This document shows, piece by piece, positions 26,320 through 35,407 of a stretch of 64,000 nt of DNA. Each line of letters opens with the position of its first letter. Within the stretch, counting starts at the first letter, position 1. The notes beneath the pieces were generated by a model. It saw nothing but the letters and a program-made list of their open reading frames with translations. It was not told where the DNA came from and ran no database searches. Where the stretch lies: contig CBDHEY010000004.1 in the NCBI GenBank assembly GCA_965262305.1, positions 744,001 through 808,000 of the forward strand. Direction: 5' to 3'. Both the position numbers and the translations under genes were made by a program. This DNA comes from CBDHEY01 sp965262305. Its GTDB lineage: Bacteria > Pseudomonadota > Gammaproteobacteria > Pseudomonadales > Cellvibrionaceae.

Positions 26320-27372
26320 TTATTTCGTCACTTCTTTGCTTATTTCTGTACTGATTTCCGCTACTACACGACGATTTTTGGCTCTACCTTCGCTAGTAGA
26401 ATTATCTGCAATAGGGTTTTCCTCGCCATAACCATTTGCTGTAATGCGATTCGTTGCTATTGAAAACTCTGAAGCTAGCACTTCTGCTACAGCCTTGGCT
26501 CGTCGATCTGATAGATCTTTGTTATATTCTGCTTTTCCTCTATCGTCGGTGTAACCACGAATCTCAACTATCGTCCCGTCGTATTGCTCCATAAAAGCAG
26601 CTACTTTTTGAATTTCAGAAAAATAGCTTGCCTCCACAACATCACTATTATTTGCAAAGTTAACATTTAGATCGATTGACACCGTTTCGGTTAATAAAAC
26701 TCGACAGCCAAATTCATCTACCTTTAAACCTGTCTTTGTATCTGCGCACTTGTCAATTGAATCTAGAACTCCGTCACCATCAGAATCTACCTCTACAGGT
26801 TTTGATTCTATCTTCGTTGGCGTTTTAGTTATCTCCGGTGCTTTACTTTTTGTAGAGCCCCCAAATGCGTATCCAATTGTTAATCTAAGTACCGGGTCTA
26901 ACTCAAGATCTCCATCTTCGTTTGAAAAGCGTCCTATCATATCTCCGCGTAAGATGATGTTGTTTTCAAAATATTTCTTTGCTCCAATACCAAAATCTAA
27001 TGATGGATAACTATCTGAATCGCCATTTTCTGGGTCTAAATCATTATGGCTTAGTCCAAATGTGTAAAACGGACGCAAAGTGCCTTCATCCAAATAATTC
27101 AATGCATTAAGACTAATCGTTTGAACAGTAACATCTTCGCTATTCACTGATGATTCAGTCTCAGATCGAGAAAACCATCCTTCAAATGACCATTCTTCGT
27201 TAACGGGTACCGATACACCGCCATCAAGCCCCATATTTTCTTCCAGCTCCAAGTTGGAATTCCATTTGGTAAAATCTATACCCAGGTAAACTTCAGCATC
27301 AGGTGTTTCGGCTTGAACCGTAACAGCAATACTTGTAGCGATTAACGCTTTTGAGAAAGTTTTTAGTTTCAT
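26320..27372 (-). CDS. OmpA-family outer-membrane protein
   Basis: 350 residues. Signal peptide (MKLKTFSKALIATSIAVTVQ), a beta-barrel of about 160 residues (repeated strands such as EVYLGIDFTKWNSN and LDFGIGAKKYFENNI), one calcium-binding thrombospondin-3-like repeat (DSDGDGVLDSIDKCADTKTG), and a C-terminal OmpA domain that binds peptidoglycan (VEIRGYTDDRGKAEYNKDLS, RITANGYGEENPIA). Anchors the outer membrane to the wall. AGGAG precedes the ATG. Confidence 0.95.
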   Translation of the reverse strand: MKLKTFSKALIATSIAVTVQAETPDAEVYLGIDFTKWNSNLELEENMGLDGGVSVPVNEEWSFEGWFSRSETESSVNSEDVTVQTISLNALNYLDEGTLRPFYTFGLSHNDLDPENGDSDSYPSLDFGIGAKKYFENNIILRGDMIGRFSNEDGDLELDPVLRLTIGYAFGGSTKSKAPEITKTPTKIESKPVEVDSDGDGVLDSIDKCADTKTGLKVDEFGCRVLLTETVSIDLNVNFANNSDVVEASYFSEIQKVAAFMEQYDGTIVEIRGYTDDRGKAEYNKDLSDRRAKAVAEVLASEFSIATNRITANGYGEENPIADNSTSEGRAKNRRVVAEISTEISKEVTK

Positions 27373-27400
27373 TGTTAACTCCTAAATGATGTTAAATTGT

Positions 27401-28222
27401 TTATGCTTGTTGTATAAGATGTACATCTCTCTGTGGAAATGGAATTGAACCTCCTGATGATTCAATTGCCTGTTTTACAAGAGGGCGTATGCTGAAATAA
27501 AAACTCCAGTAATCATCGGTCTTTACAAAGGCGCGAACTAAGAAGTCGACCGAACTTTCGCCAAACTCTACTGGGGCAACGATGTTTGGTTTGTTGTGAA
27601 TGACTCGATAATCCCGCTCGATTGCCGCTTCAATACTCTTTGTAATTTTTGGTATATCATCGGAATAACTAATACCGACATTGATCTCTACCGCACGGGT
27701 TTCACTGCGAGTGTGATTAATGATGTTTCCGTTCGCTAAAGGTCCGTTAGGTATAATGATTGTGCGCTCATCGAAGGACCTTAGGGTAGTAACAAAAATG
27801 CCTATATCATGAACAGTCCCTTCGAGCCCCTGTGCTTCAATGTACTCACCCACCTGAATCGGACGAAACAACAAAATCATTACGCCGCCAGCAAAGTTTG
27901 ATAGACTGCCTTGCAGTGCTAACCCCACAGCCAAACCTGCAGCGCCAAGTATGGCGACAAAGGAGGTGGTTTCTATGCCCACGACACCTGCAACACTGAT
28001 GATTAGGAGCGTTTTTAAAACGACTTCAAATGCACTTGATAAAAATTTAGCGAGTGTTTCATCGGGGAACGAAACCTGGAATTGTTTTGCAGTCCATTTT
28101 GATAGGCGAGAGATAATCCACCATCCAATCATTAGTAGCGCAAGGGCTAGTAGAATTCGACCTCCATAAAGTGTGATTTGAGTACTAATTGATTGCCATA
28201 GCTCTGTTAATTGCTGTTCCAT
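27401..28222 (-). CDS. mscS: Small-conductance mechanosensitive channel (MscS family)
   Basis: 273 residues from ATG 28222 (MEQQLTELWQSIS), chosen over an upstream frame to 28267 because AGGAG lies 7 bases before it and the E. coli size (286) fits. Three membrane spans; pore helix TM3 with the Ala/Gly pattern GAAGLAVGLALQGSLSNFAGG, and the beta-domain LFRPIQVGEYIEAQG. It opens on membrane tension in osmotic downshock. Divergent from a second MscS-like gene. Confidence 0.96.
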   Translation of the reverse strand: MEQQLTELWQSISTQITLYGGRILLALALLMIGWWIISRLSKWTAKQFQVSFPDETLAKFLSSAFEVVLKTLLIISVAGVVGIETTSFVAILGAAGLAVGLALQGSLSNFAGGVMILLFRPIQVGEYIEAQGLEGTVHDIGIFVTTLRSFDERTIIIPNGPLANGNIINHTRSETRAVEINVGISYSDDIPKITKSIEAAIERDYRVIHNKPNIVAPVEFGESSVDFLVRAFVKTDDYWSFYFSIRPLVKQAIESSGGSIPFPQRDVHLIQQA

Positions 28223-28274
28223 TTTGACTCCTTTTCTCAGTTGTTTTAGTAGGAGACTGGGCGGCAAATTAAAA

Positions 28275-28319
28275 AGTCACAATTTTTTATTAAAAAAATA
28301 AATTTATTTTTTTGTGACT
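28275..28319. promoter_or_regulatory. Nested palindromes between divergent channel genes
   Basis: Outer arms AGTCACAA (28275-28282) and TTGTGACT (28312-28319) are exact inverted repeats. Inside, 28292-28313 is a perfect 22-base A/T palindrome. The dyad lies between the two divergent mechanosensitive-channel operons and could be a shared operator or a bent-DNA element. Regulator unknown. Confidence 0.5.
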
Positions 28320-28373
28320 AAGTTGATCAATCCCTAGTCATATAAACAAATTGAGATATTAAGGCCGTTTACA

Positions 28374-28634
28374 ATGAATGATGATGAGTTGAGCGAATTG
28401 TTAAATAGTCCTATTTCCGCTTCAAACGCTCAGTCTGATAGAAGAATGCAAAGCGTATTACATAAGACAAGAGTGAGTGTGGGGCAGCAACAAACTCTCG
28501 CGCTTGTATTGATACAGATTTGGGTAGCTGCAATGAAATTGTTAGCCCCTTTTTTTGCTATGACTGTAAAAAAGCATGTCACGCTTTCCAGTAATAATTC
28601 ACATGATTTTAAAAATAAAAGAGAACCAGATTAA
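28374..28634 (+). CDS. Small protein of unknown function
   Basis: 86 residues; acidic N-terminus (MNDDELSELLNSP), a middle hydrophobic stretch (QQTLALVLIQIWVAAMKLLAPFFAM), and a basic, polar tail. The stretch could be a membrane or amphipathic helix. It ends 15 bases before the next channel gene, so cotranscription is likely and a role tied to the channel is possible. AAGG precedes the ATG by 9 bases. Confidence 0.55.
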   Translation: MNDDELSELLNSPISASNAQSDRRMQSVLHKTRVSVGQQQTLALVLIQIWVAAMKLLAPFFAMTVKKHVTLSSNNSHDFKNKREPD

Positions 28635-28649
28635 TAAGAGGAAATTACC

Positions 28650-29480
28650 ATGGGTGTTTTTGATGCAATAAAAGCTTCCTTTACTGACCCGATGATCGTT
28701 TGGGGAAAGTTTGCAGGGATTTTACCAAACATTGTTGCTGCTATATTTTTATTAGTGGTTGGTCACTTTCTTGGCAAACTTATTTCTAAAATAGTTGCAA
28801 AGCTTTTACAAAAGTTGGGTCTTGATAAACTGAGTGAAACAGCGGGTCTTAGTGCCGTTAAAGATGTTGGCTTTGATACCGCTCCATCAAACATATTATC
28901 TAAAATAATATATTGGTTAATCTTTTTAACTTTTATTATTTCTGCGGCAGACACACTGGGGTTAGATCGTGTTTCCTCAACCATTGATAATTTTGTGCTG
29001 TATCTTCCAAAAGTGGTAGGTGCTTTCTTAGTCGCTATTATTGGCTTATTTGTTGCCGGGTTTGTGCGAACGGCAATCGAAACCGCACTTGGTTCAATGA
29101 ATCTAGGTTATGAAAAAGCGGTTGGAGGAGTAATTTATGGAGTCATTGTTATTGTTGTTATTTCTCTTGCAATCGGTCAATTGGAGATTGAAACAGATCT
29201 TCTTAATGAAGTCGTCGTAATATTTTTATTTGCTGGTGCTGGGGCAATTGCGTTGTCATTGGGGTTGGGAACGAGAGAGGTCGCAGGTAGCGTTGTTGCT
29301 GGTGTTTATGTTCGAGAACTTTTTCAACCTGGGAACAAAATTCGAATCGATGGGATTGAAGGTGTTGTAATAGAAGTGGGTTCGACGAGTGTACTGCTGG
29401 AAACGAGCGATGGGAAACAGGTATCCATTCCTAATCGCCGTATGCTCGATGAGCAAGTTGAAATTCTAGAAAGAAATTAA
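28650..29480 (+). CDS. MscS-like protein with conserved TM-helix repeats
   Basis: 276 residues. Two TM-helix repeat units (PF05552 type): KFAGILPNIVAAIFLLVVGH and LYLPKVVGAFLVAIIGLFVA, then two further spans and an MscS beta-domain ending (IRIDGIEGVVIEVGSTSVLL ... VSIPNRRMLDEQV). A family of 'mechanosensitive ion channel' proteins whose gating is poorly known. It may use a different ion path from the divergent true MscS. Preceded by GAGGAAA. Confidence 0.88.
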   Translation: MGVFDAIKASFTDPMIVWGKFAGILPNIVAAIFLLVVGHFLGKLISKIVAKLLQKLGLDKLSETAGLSAVKDVGFDTAPSNILSKIIYWLIFLTFIISAADTLGLDRVSSTIDNFVLYLPKVVGAFLVAIIGLFVAGFVRTAIETALGSMNLGYEKAVGGVIYGVIVIVVISLAIGQLEIETDLLNEVVVIFLFAGAGAIALSLGLGTREVAGSVVAGVYVRELFQPGNKIRIDGIEGVVIEVGSTSVLLETSDGKQVSIPNRRMLDEQVEILERN

Positions 29481-29510
29481 ATCCTTTACATTGCCCACTA
29501 AGGCAGTGAT

Positions 29511-30062
29511 ATGGTCGCAGATTTATCTGTAGATCCCGGTGACCCGGATAAAAACCTAGTTGCTCAAGCAAAAAATGAGCTACCCTATCGTACAATATCT
29601 TACGAGGCGTTGATGCGCCGACATGAAAAAATTTTGTACCGTGTTTGTTTCCGAATTTTAGGAAATCAGCATGATGCAGAAGATGTGTGTCAGGATGTTA
29701 TGGTTAAAGCGTTTAACGGTATCCCTAGGTTTGAATATCGTTCCACTTTTAAAACATGGTTGCTTACCATTGCCCATAATACGTGTTATTCGGCCATAGA
29801 AAAGTTAAAGCGTGCGAGGGAATATACTTCTTATATGGAGGAAAATTTCGAAGAGCCTGTTGTTGAGTTTTCTACGGCTGCGGTCGATAGTGAAAAAGTA
29901 TTGTTCAAGCTGCCCCCACAAGAGCGTGAACTTTTAACGCTAAAATATGTTGCCGGTCTTAAATTTGAAGAGGTAGCAGAAGTTTTTGGGCTTAGTTTGA
30001 GCGCTACGAAAATGCGAATTTATAGAGCATCAGAACAGTTGAAGACGCTTTACGATAAATAG
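29511..30062 (+). CDS. ECF-type sigma-70 family factor
   Basis: 183 residues with region 2 (LYRVCFRILGNQHDAEDVCQ, STFKTWLLTIAHNTCY) and region 4 (LPPQERELLTLKYVAGLKFE ... ATKMRIYRASEQL). ECF size and layout. No anti-sigma gene precedes or follows; the gene 30 bases upstream is the MscS-like channel and downstream is the HD-GYP gene, so control may be by transcription or a distant anti-sigma. AAGG lies about 9 bases before the ATG. Confidence 0.93.
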   Translation: MVADLSVDPGDPDKNLVAQAKNELPYRTISYEALMRRHEKILYRVCFRILGNQHDAEDVCQDVMVKAFNGIPRFEYRSTFKTWLLTIAHNTCYSAIEKLKRAREYTSYMEENFEEPVVEFSTAAVDSEKVLFKLPPQERELLTLKYVAGLKFEEVAEVFGLSLSATKMRIYRASEQLKTLYDK

Positions 30063-30211
30063 CTAAAAGCTGATATATCGTTGTATCACAATATGGATTC
30101 AGCTTATACGATTCCGATCTTTCTAAACTGAATAATTGGCCATGCCCTCACAATAGAGTTGCTATAATTAATTAGTCAACCACACTTTTATTCTTTATAC
30201 CTAGTCATTAA

Positions 30212-31381
30212 ATGAGCCAGATAAAACGAATCGATATATCAAAGTTAGAGATTGGTATGTACGTCTCCGATCAAAGTAGAAATATTGCAGATGGTTCAAT
30301 TCAACAGAGAGGTATGATTTCTCGTAAGGAAACTTTGTTGAAACTGCAACAAAAAAAACAAGCTGAATTTTTTATTGATGTAAGCAAGGGGAAGGACTCT
30401 CCCTTTTCTAAACCTCTAGCGCCCGATAAAAAACTATTAAAACCTAGAGCTTCTCTTGAGCAAGAGAAGGCGGGTGCAAACAAAGTTTATAAGGAGGCCG
30501 TTGGATTAGTTGGAAATTTGCTAAAGGATGTAAAATTAGGTAATCCTATTGATGTTGGGCCTGTTGAGTCATTAGCTGACGACATAAATAATTCCGTGCT
30601 TAATAACGAGAATGCCTTACTGTGTTTGAGTCAGATTCGCGAAAAAGATCAATACCTTTTAGAGCACTCTATTAACGTTGGGATATTAATGGGGATTTTT
30701 TCTAGAAGTCTTGGTTACGACAAAAACACAGTTCATCAGCTAGTTACAGGCGCGCTATTGCATGATATTGGGAAGATTCGTGTGCCAAACCAGGTATTAA
30801 ATAAGCCGGGTAAGCTAGACCCTGATGAGTGGCAAGAAATGCAGAACCATGTTATCTACGGTGTCGAGGTATTGAAAAAGTCTCAAGGAATAAGTGATAT
30901 CGCGATGGATATTTGTCATCTTCATCATGAAAAGCTGGATGGGTCAGGATACCCGAGTAAGAGAAAGGCTGAAGATATTAGTGTTTATGGCCGTATGGCG
31001 GCAGTTGTAGATGTTTATGATGCCATAACAGCTGATCGAGTTTACCACAAGGGGAAATCACCTGCTCAAGCATTAAAGTTAATGAGCACATTTGTCGATT
31101 CACATTTGGATAAAGAATTATATTTTCAATTCGTGAAATGCATGGGGGTTTATCCTGTTGGTGCCACCGTTAAATTGAATAATGGGCGTATTGGCGTAGT
31201 GCTCGCTAACAATAATGAGAATCTAAATGAACCCTTAGTACGCATATTTTTTAACGATAAAGCTAAGCACTATTTATCACCAGAGGATATAGATCTATCA
31301 AAGAACAAATCGGGCCTTAAAATTGCCGAAGTCATAGAGGCACGTGATTACAATTTTGATGTTGCAAGATTCTTGGAGTAA
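30212..31381 (+). CDS. HD-GYP cyclic-di-GMP phosphodiesterase with DUF3391
   Basis: 389 residues. N-terminal DUF3391 (ISKLEIGMYVSDQ, about residues 1-120), then an HD-GYP domain with HDIGK at 184-188 and HHEKLDGSGYP at 238-248. These metal and GYP residues are intact, so active hydrolysis of c-di-GMP is expected. Cytosolic. The window also carries a GGDEF protein (56338), so both making and breaking of c-di-GMP are represented. Confidence 0.96.
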   Translation: MSQIKRIDISKLEIGMYVSDQSRNIADGSIQQRGMISRKETLLKLQQKKQAEFFIDVSKGKDSPFSKPLAPDKKLLKPRASLEQEKAGANKVYKEAVGLVGNLLKDVKLGNPIDVGPVESLADDINNSVLNNENALLCLSQIREKDQYLLEHSINVGILMGIFSRSLGYDKNTVHQLVTGALLHDIGKIRVPNQVLNKPGKLDPDEWQEMQNHVIYGVEVLKKSQGISDIAMDICHLHHEKLDGSGYPSKRKAEDISVYGRMAAVVDVYDAITADRVYHKGKSPAQALKLMSTFVDSHLDKELYFQFVKCMGVYPVGATVKLNNGRIGVVLANNNENLNEPLVRIFFNDKAKHYLSPEDIDLSKNKSGLKIAEVIEARDYNFDVARFLE

Positions 31382-31410
31382 GAAAAACCCCTACAAAGCA
31401 CTGTTTTATC

Positions 31411-31445
31411 AAAAAGCCTCGATAATAGATCGAGGCTTTTTTCTT
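31411..31445. terminator. Bidirectional intrinsic terminator
   Basis: AAAAGCCTCGAT / ATCGAGGCTTTT with a 5-base loop, T-run TTTTTTCTTT after and A-run before. Serves the HD-GYP gene and the convergent subtilase gene. Confidence 0.9.
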
Positions 31446-31477
31446 TCTAGTTATAAGGTTTGACGATTACCAATTGA

Positions 31478-34051
31478 CTAGTCACACGCAGATGGTGCTG
31501 TCACTCCATTTTCAGAATAGGTAACTGTTTGGAATCCACTAAGACACTGACCAATAGTGTTGTCTTGTACCTTGAATTCTAATAAATAGCTTTGCCCGGC
31601 CGTGACATTCACTGTGCGTTCATAATAATTCCCATTAAGTGATGGTGTTAGACATAAACTATCTAAACATAAATATACAAAGCCTGCGGTCCAGCCATTG
31701 TTTTCATGATAAAGAATAGCGTCGTTAGAATTTTCAATTGGCTCTAATCCAAAAACACCACGCGTGACGGGAATTGGTGAAGCCGTAGGTGTTGGTTCGG
31801 CTGTAGGAGTAGCCGTCGGTATTGGGCTTGGTGTGGCAGTAGGCACGATTGTCGGCGTCGGACTTGGCGATGCGGTAGGCACCGAAGTAGGGGTTGGGCT
31901 TGGTGCTACCGTTGGTATTGCAGTCGGTGCAACCGTCGGTGTCGGAATCGATGTCGGTGCTATTGTTGGTGTAGGTGATGGTGTAACGGTTGGCATTGGA
32001 GTAGGCGTTGATGTGGGTTCTGGCGTAGCTGTTTGTTGGTTTACAAACGTGATTTGATCTGCGTTTAGCGCGCTGTCGCCATTATCATAATATATTTCAA
32101 AGGTTGCATTGTTTGGAATTGCGACATCGAAGGAAACCGTTTGATAATTTCCAACCCAAGCGCCGGTTGCACCAAAGCTTACATTGCCTATATCTGCGCC
32201 ATTCACTCTCACGGAAATTTGTCCGCTCAACTCCGATGCATATCTAATACGTATTTGATCAGCTGCAGGAACCCCTGATAATGAAAAACCAGCGTTTTGT
32301 GTGCTTATGAAAGCAACACCTTGACCACCAGAAGCTGCGGCGTCGTTATAGAATTGAGCGCTGCCTAACAAAGAGCCTGACTCGGCTTGTATCGTTGTTT
32401 CTGCCGGCGCTATCGTCGGAATAGGTGTTGGTGTGATTGTTGGAGTTGGTGATGTCGAAGGCGTGGCTGATGGCGTAGGCGTTGGTGAGGGCGTACTATT
32501 AGATAACAAGTTATTGATTGCAGCACGCATATTTGGCATGGGGCCAATTTGATTGTCTGACAAATTTTCCTGTGGTGTCCCTGTAGACGCTAAAAGGGTA
32601 CGCATTTCGAAGGAATCTAAAGTATCTAAACCATTTGCAATCGCGACCCCCTGAATCGAAGCAGAAACGCCGGCAATCAATGCTCCTGCCGCTGAAGTTC
32701 CGCCAAAGCTTTGGGTATAACTACGATCTTCGGTATTCGATTCAGAAAAAACGTTTCCGTATCCGAGTGTATAAACACTGTCGCCCCAAGCATGCACATC
32801 AATTCGGCTTCCATAGTTACTGTAACATTGTGGTACTCGACTAGCCGATCTTCCGGCTCCTACCATGATAGCTCCAGAATCTCTGAAACTCTTGTCGAAT
32901 ATACGCTCAAAGCCGGGGTCGTCAAAGTTTACCGATCCGTTACCGGCGGTAGATACAACAATAATACCCGCTTGCACTGCAGCAACGGTTGCATCAAAAA
33001 CGGCGGGGCTGAATTCGTGAGCAACTAAGTGACATTGATTCCCTGCGCAAGAACAGTTAGTTCCCGCTTCAATTGATCCTGTGCGACGCTGGGCTTCAAT
33101 TAAGATAATATCACCCGCGTTCAGTTGCGCTGCAGCATCTGTTAGTGCTGCTGCCACTTGCTGGTTACGGGTTTGAGAGCGAAAACCTATCGCTGCTTCT
33201 GGCGCGATGCCCGTAATTCCTATCCCGTTGTCTAACGCAGCAATAACTCCAAGTACGGCTGTTCCGTGATCGGTACCAAAACCCAAAAAGAACTCGCCTT
33301 CGTTATAGAAAACAGCTGGAAGATCTTCATGGTTCGCATTAAACGCGTATTCAATATCAATTACAGATACGTTTAAACCATCACCACCGGCGACGGTTTG
33401 CGCAAAGTTTACATCTAACCCGTTGGGTGCAGGTAAAAAGTAACCTTGGTTTGGTGTAAAGTCTGGAGTGATTACGTTCATCTGTGGTAGAGATGTCACC
33501 GGCTCGGCATAGGCAATTTCAACGGCAGTTAAAGTATTTAGCGTGTTAATAAAATCGACGTAATCACCAAATACAGCGCCTTCGGGAACGCCAATTGAGT
33601 GATAGAGACTCAATTCTGGAATCTGGCGCATCATTTTCTTATTAAATTTGCGCTTGGCTTTTTGTGCCTTCGTCATTTTTTCAAATCGTGTTTCTCGTGC
33701 TTCTTTCATCGACTTGAGTTTTTTGAAATTTTTGTCGCTAAATGTGCGTTTAATTGGTAAACCAGTTGCGTTGAGCAGGTTTTCAATACTTTGAATATCT
33801 TCTGAAATTTCAGAACGTGTTTCTTGAGAAATTAAGTTTGGAGCAGCAATTCGCAATTGACCTCGGCGCATCTTGATTGCTCTATCTTTTTTAAACTTAA
33901 TAACGATTTCCGCAATTTCAGTATCATCATTAAGCATTAAGGTTTCTTTATAAGTACTATAATCCTGTGAGAGGACGACAGGGGATAAGAGTAATATGAT
34001 AAATGCCAACGGCGCGATGACGCGCTGGCGAAGAAAATATTGATTAGTCAT
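31478..34051 (-). CDS. Secreted subtilisin-like protease with carbohydrate-binding-like module
   Basis: 857 residues from ATG 34051, which has AAGGAA upstream and gives a signal peptide (FLRQRVIAPLAFIILLLSPV); a longer frame begins at 34162. Propeptide region to about 190; S8 catalytic domain with Asp232 (VSVIDIEY), His262 (GTDHGTAV) and Ser453 (GGTSAAGA). The usual GTSxAxP is changed after the serine (Ala-Gly instead of Pro nearby). Then a PTPTPSAT linker, a CBM6/35-like jelly-roll (IQAESGSLLGSAQF ... NADQITFVN), a long second Pro-Thr linker, and a C-terminal 95-residue domain with two Cys pairs. Exported, probably targeted to polysaccharide surfaces. Confidence 0.93.
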   Translation of the reverse strand: MTNQYFLRQRVIAPLAFIILLLSPVVLSQDYSTYKETLMLNDDTEIAEIVIKFKKDRAIKMRRGQLRIAAPNLISQETRSEISEDIQSIENLLNATGLPIKRTFSDKNFKKLKSMKEARETRFEKMTKAQKAKRKFNKKMMRQIPELSLYHSIGVPEGAVFGDYVDFINTLNTLTAVEIAYAEPVTSLPQMNVITPDFTPNQGYFLPAPNGLDVNFAQTVAGGDGLNVSVIDIEYAFNANHEDLPAVFYNEGEFFLGFGTDHGTAVLGVIAALDNGIGITGIAPEAAIGFRSQTRNQQVAAALTDAAAQLNAGDIILIEAQRRTGSIEAGTNCSCAGNQCHLVAHEFSPAVFDATVAAVQAGIIVVSTAGNGSVNFDDPGFERIFDKSFRDSGAIMVGAGRSASRVPQCYSNYGSRIDVHAWGDSVYTLGYGNVFSESNTEDRSYTQSFGGTSAAGALIAGVSASIQGVAIANGLDTLDSFEMRTLLASTGTPQENLSDNQIGPMPNMRAAINNLLSNSTPSPTPTPSATPSTSPTPTITPTPIPTIAPAETTIQAESGSLLGSAQFYNDAAASGGQGVAFISTQNAGFSLSGVPAADQIRIRYASELSGQISVRVNGADIGNVSFGATGAWVGNYQTVSFDVAIPNNATFEIYYDNGDSALNADQITFVNQQTATPEPTSTPTPMPTVTPSPTPTIAPTSIPTPTVAPTAIPTVAPSPTPTSVPTASPSPTPTIVPTATPSPIPTATPTAEPTPTASPIPVTRGVFGLEPIENSNDAILYHENNGWTAGFVYLCLDSLCLTPSLNGNYYERTVNVTAGQSYLLEFKVQDNTIGQCLSGFQTVTYSENGVTAPSACD

Positions 34052-34901
34052 AGCAAGTTCCTTATATGGTTTTTTACAGGCAGAATTAAGGTGTTGAATA
34101 CGACGGCGTCTTATGATCGACAGCGAATATTTTTTCTTGGTATTCAAAAGATAAAAGAACAAAATAAAACACGTAAGAGTGTTTTCTATAAAGCTTATTA
34201 TTCGTTCAATTTAAAATGTGTTCTAAGTTTCATTGGCAAGCAAGTTGGCTCTCCAGGTTGGTGAGCTGAAAAGATTATACCCAGGTAAAATTTACAATTA
34301 TTTTAAAAATAAAAATCCTTTTTTAAAATCTCAGGTCTATTTTGTAAACAAGTTGGGTTCGTTTGATTTAAATACGATTTACTTATCTATTTTTAAGAAT
34401 TAGATTAGATTTTTAGAATCGACAAGGTGTAAATTTTTTGAAAATATAAATCAGTTGTTCCTGTAGTACCAATAAATTCATATTGATTGAATTTTAATCG
34501 TGGTATGTAAGATGCGATATATTTGCAGAAGACTTATAGCAAAGGATAAATATTTATCGCTCCAGAGAATATTAAGGAGCATTTGAATAGCTACATGCAG
34601 ATTCTCGCTTAAAAAGGACGAGGCAATGTTTAAAGGATCTCGGTATTTTTTAACAACTTCTTCAAGAACTATTCATTACACTATATTACAGCTGTAATTT
34701 AGAGGCTGTATGTTTATGGTTAAGTAGTTTGGGGAGTCAATTGTTCAGTATGAATTTTATGCTGCCTTTCGGTTTTGCTTAGCGATTTACGATGGTGAAT
34801 TGTAATGAGTTTAGTAAATGTATTGACTTATTTTATAAGTTACTCTTTCAATAATTTAGACGCCAGCTTTTTCGTAAAGCAAAAAACAGGTAGTGAATAG
34901 T
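34052..34901. other. 850-base AT-rich gap, no gene recognised
   Basis: Holds the subtilase promoter region on one side and the phosphatase promoter on the other. I see a perfect 14-base palindrome ATTACAGCTGTAAT at 34685-34698 and a 31-codon frame at 34805-34900 without support. The many short frames are low-complexity and not called. Confidence 0.4.
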
Positions 34902-35354
34902 ATGTCTGTAACGTCGATTTTAAATTACTATAAAGTAAATGATAGATTACAAACCTCAGGTCAGCCGCGCATAAAAGATTTTGAGCTTATTGCTAAAACT
35001 GGCGTCTCAACTCTAATAAATCTCGCGATGCATAATTCTGACAATGCGTTGCCTGATGAAGGTGGTATTGTATCTAGCTTGGGTATGAACTATATCCATC
35101 TTCCCGTCCCTTTTGATACTGTGAATAAAGATCACTTGGTTCGATTTTGTGCACTATTTAGTGCAGTAGAAGAAGAGTCTGTTTGGGTTCATTGTGCTTT
35201 AAATATGAGGGCTTCAGTATTTGTTGAGCGATATTTTACTCTAGAAAAATCGTTTAAGTCAGATGCTGTAGTATCTCCAACACTGAAAAAATGGAAATCG
35301 AATATGGAACCAGTGTGGCAAGAGATTATGCAAATCGATAGTTTAAATAAATAA
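34902..35354 (+). CDS. Tyrosine/dual-specificity-like phosphatase (DUF442-type)
   Basis: 150 residues from ATG 34902; a GTG at 34893 is too close to the AGG. Motif HCALNMRAS with Cys98 and Arg103: a CX4R loop as in the DUF442/BLH subgroup rather than the classical CX5R. Opening NDRLQTSGQPRIKDFELIAK resembles this subgroup's start. Probably a protein or small-molecule phosphatase in the cytosol; substrate unknown. Monocistronic. Confidence 0.8.
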   Translation: MSVTSILNYYKVNDRLQTSGQPRIKDFELIAKTGVSTLINLAMHNSDNALPDEGGIVSSLGMNYIHLPVPFDTVNKDHLVRFCALFSAVEEESVWVHCALNMRASVFVERYFTLEKSFKSDAVVSPTLKKWKSNMEPVWQEIMQIDSLNK

Positions 35355-35374
35355 AAAAGGAGGGCACGCCCTCC
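35352..35374 (-). terminator. Terminator of the fasciclin gene
   Basis: On the minus strand GGAGGG CGTG CCCTCC is followed by TTTTTTATTTATT. Stem of six G/C pairs and clear T-tract, 33 bases after the fasciclin stop. Confidence 0.85.
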
Positions 35375-35407
35375 AAATGGTGTGGGTAAAACTGATCGAA
35401 TGAGTAT

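Noticed and set aside
31764..32057. Plus-strand frame rich in Gly-Val repeats
   Set aside because: It is the antisense reading of the Pro-Thr linker codons of the subtilase gene.
34040..34264. Plus-strand frame in the subtilase leader
   Set aside because: Overlaps the true start region of the subtilase and has random composition.
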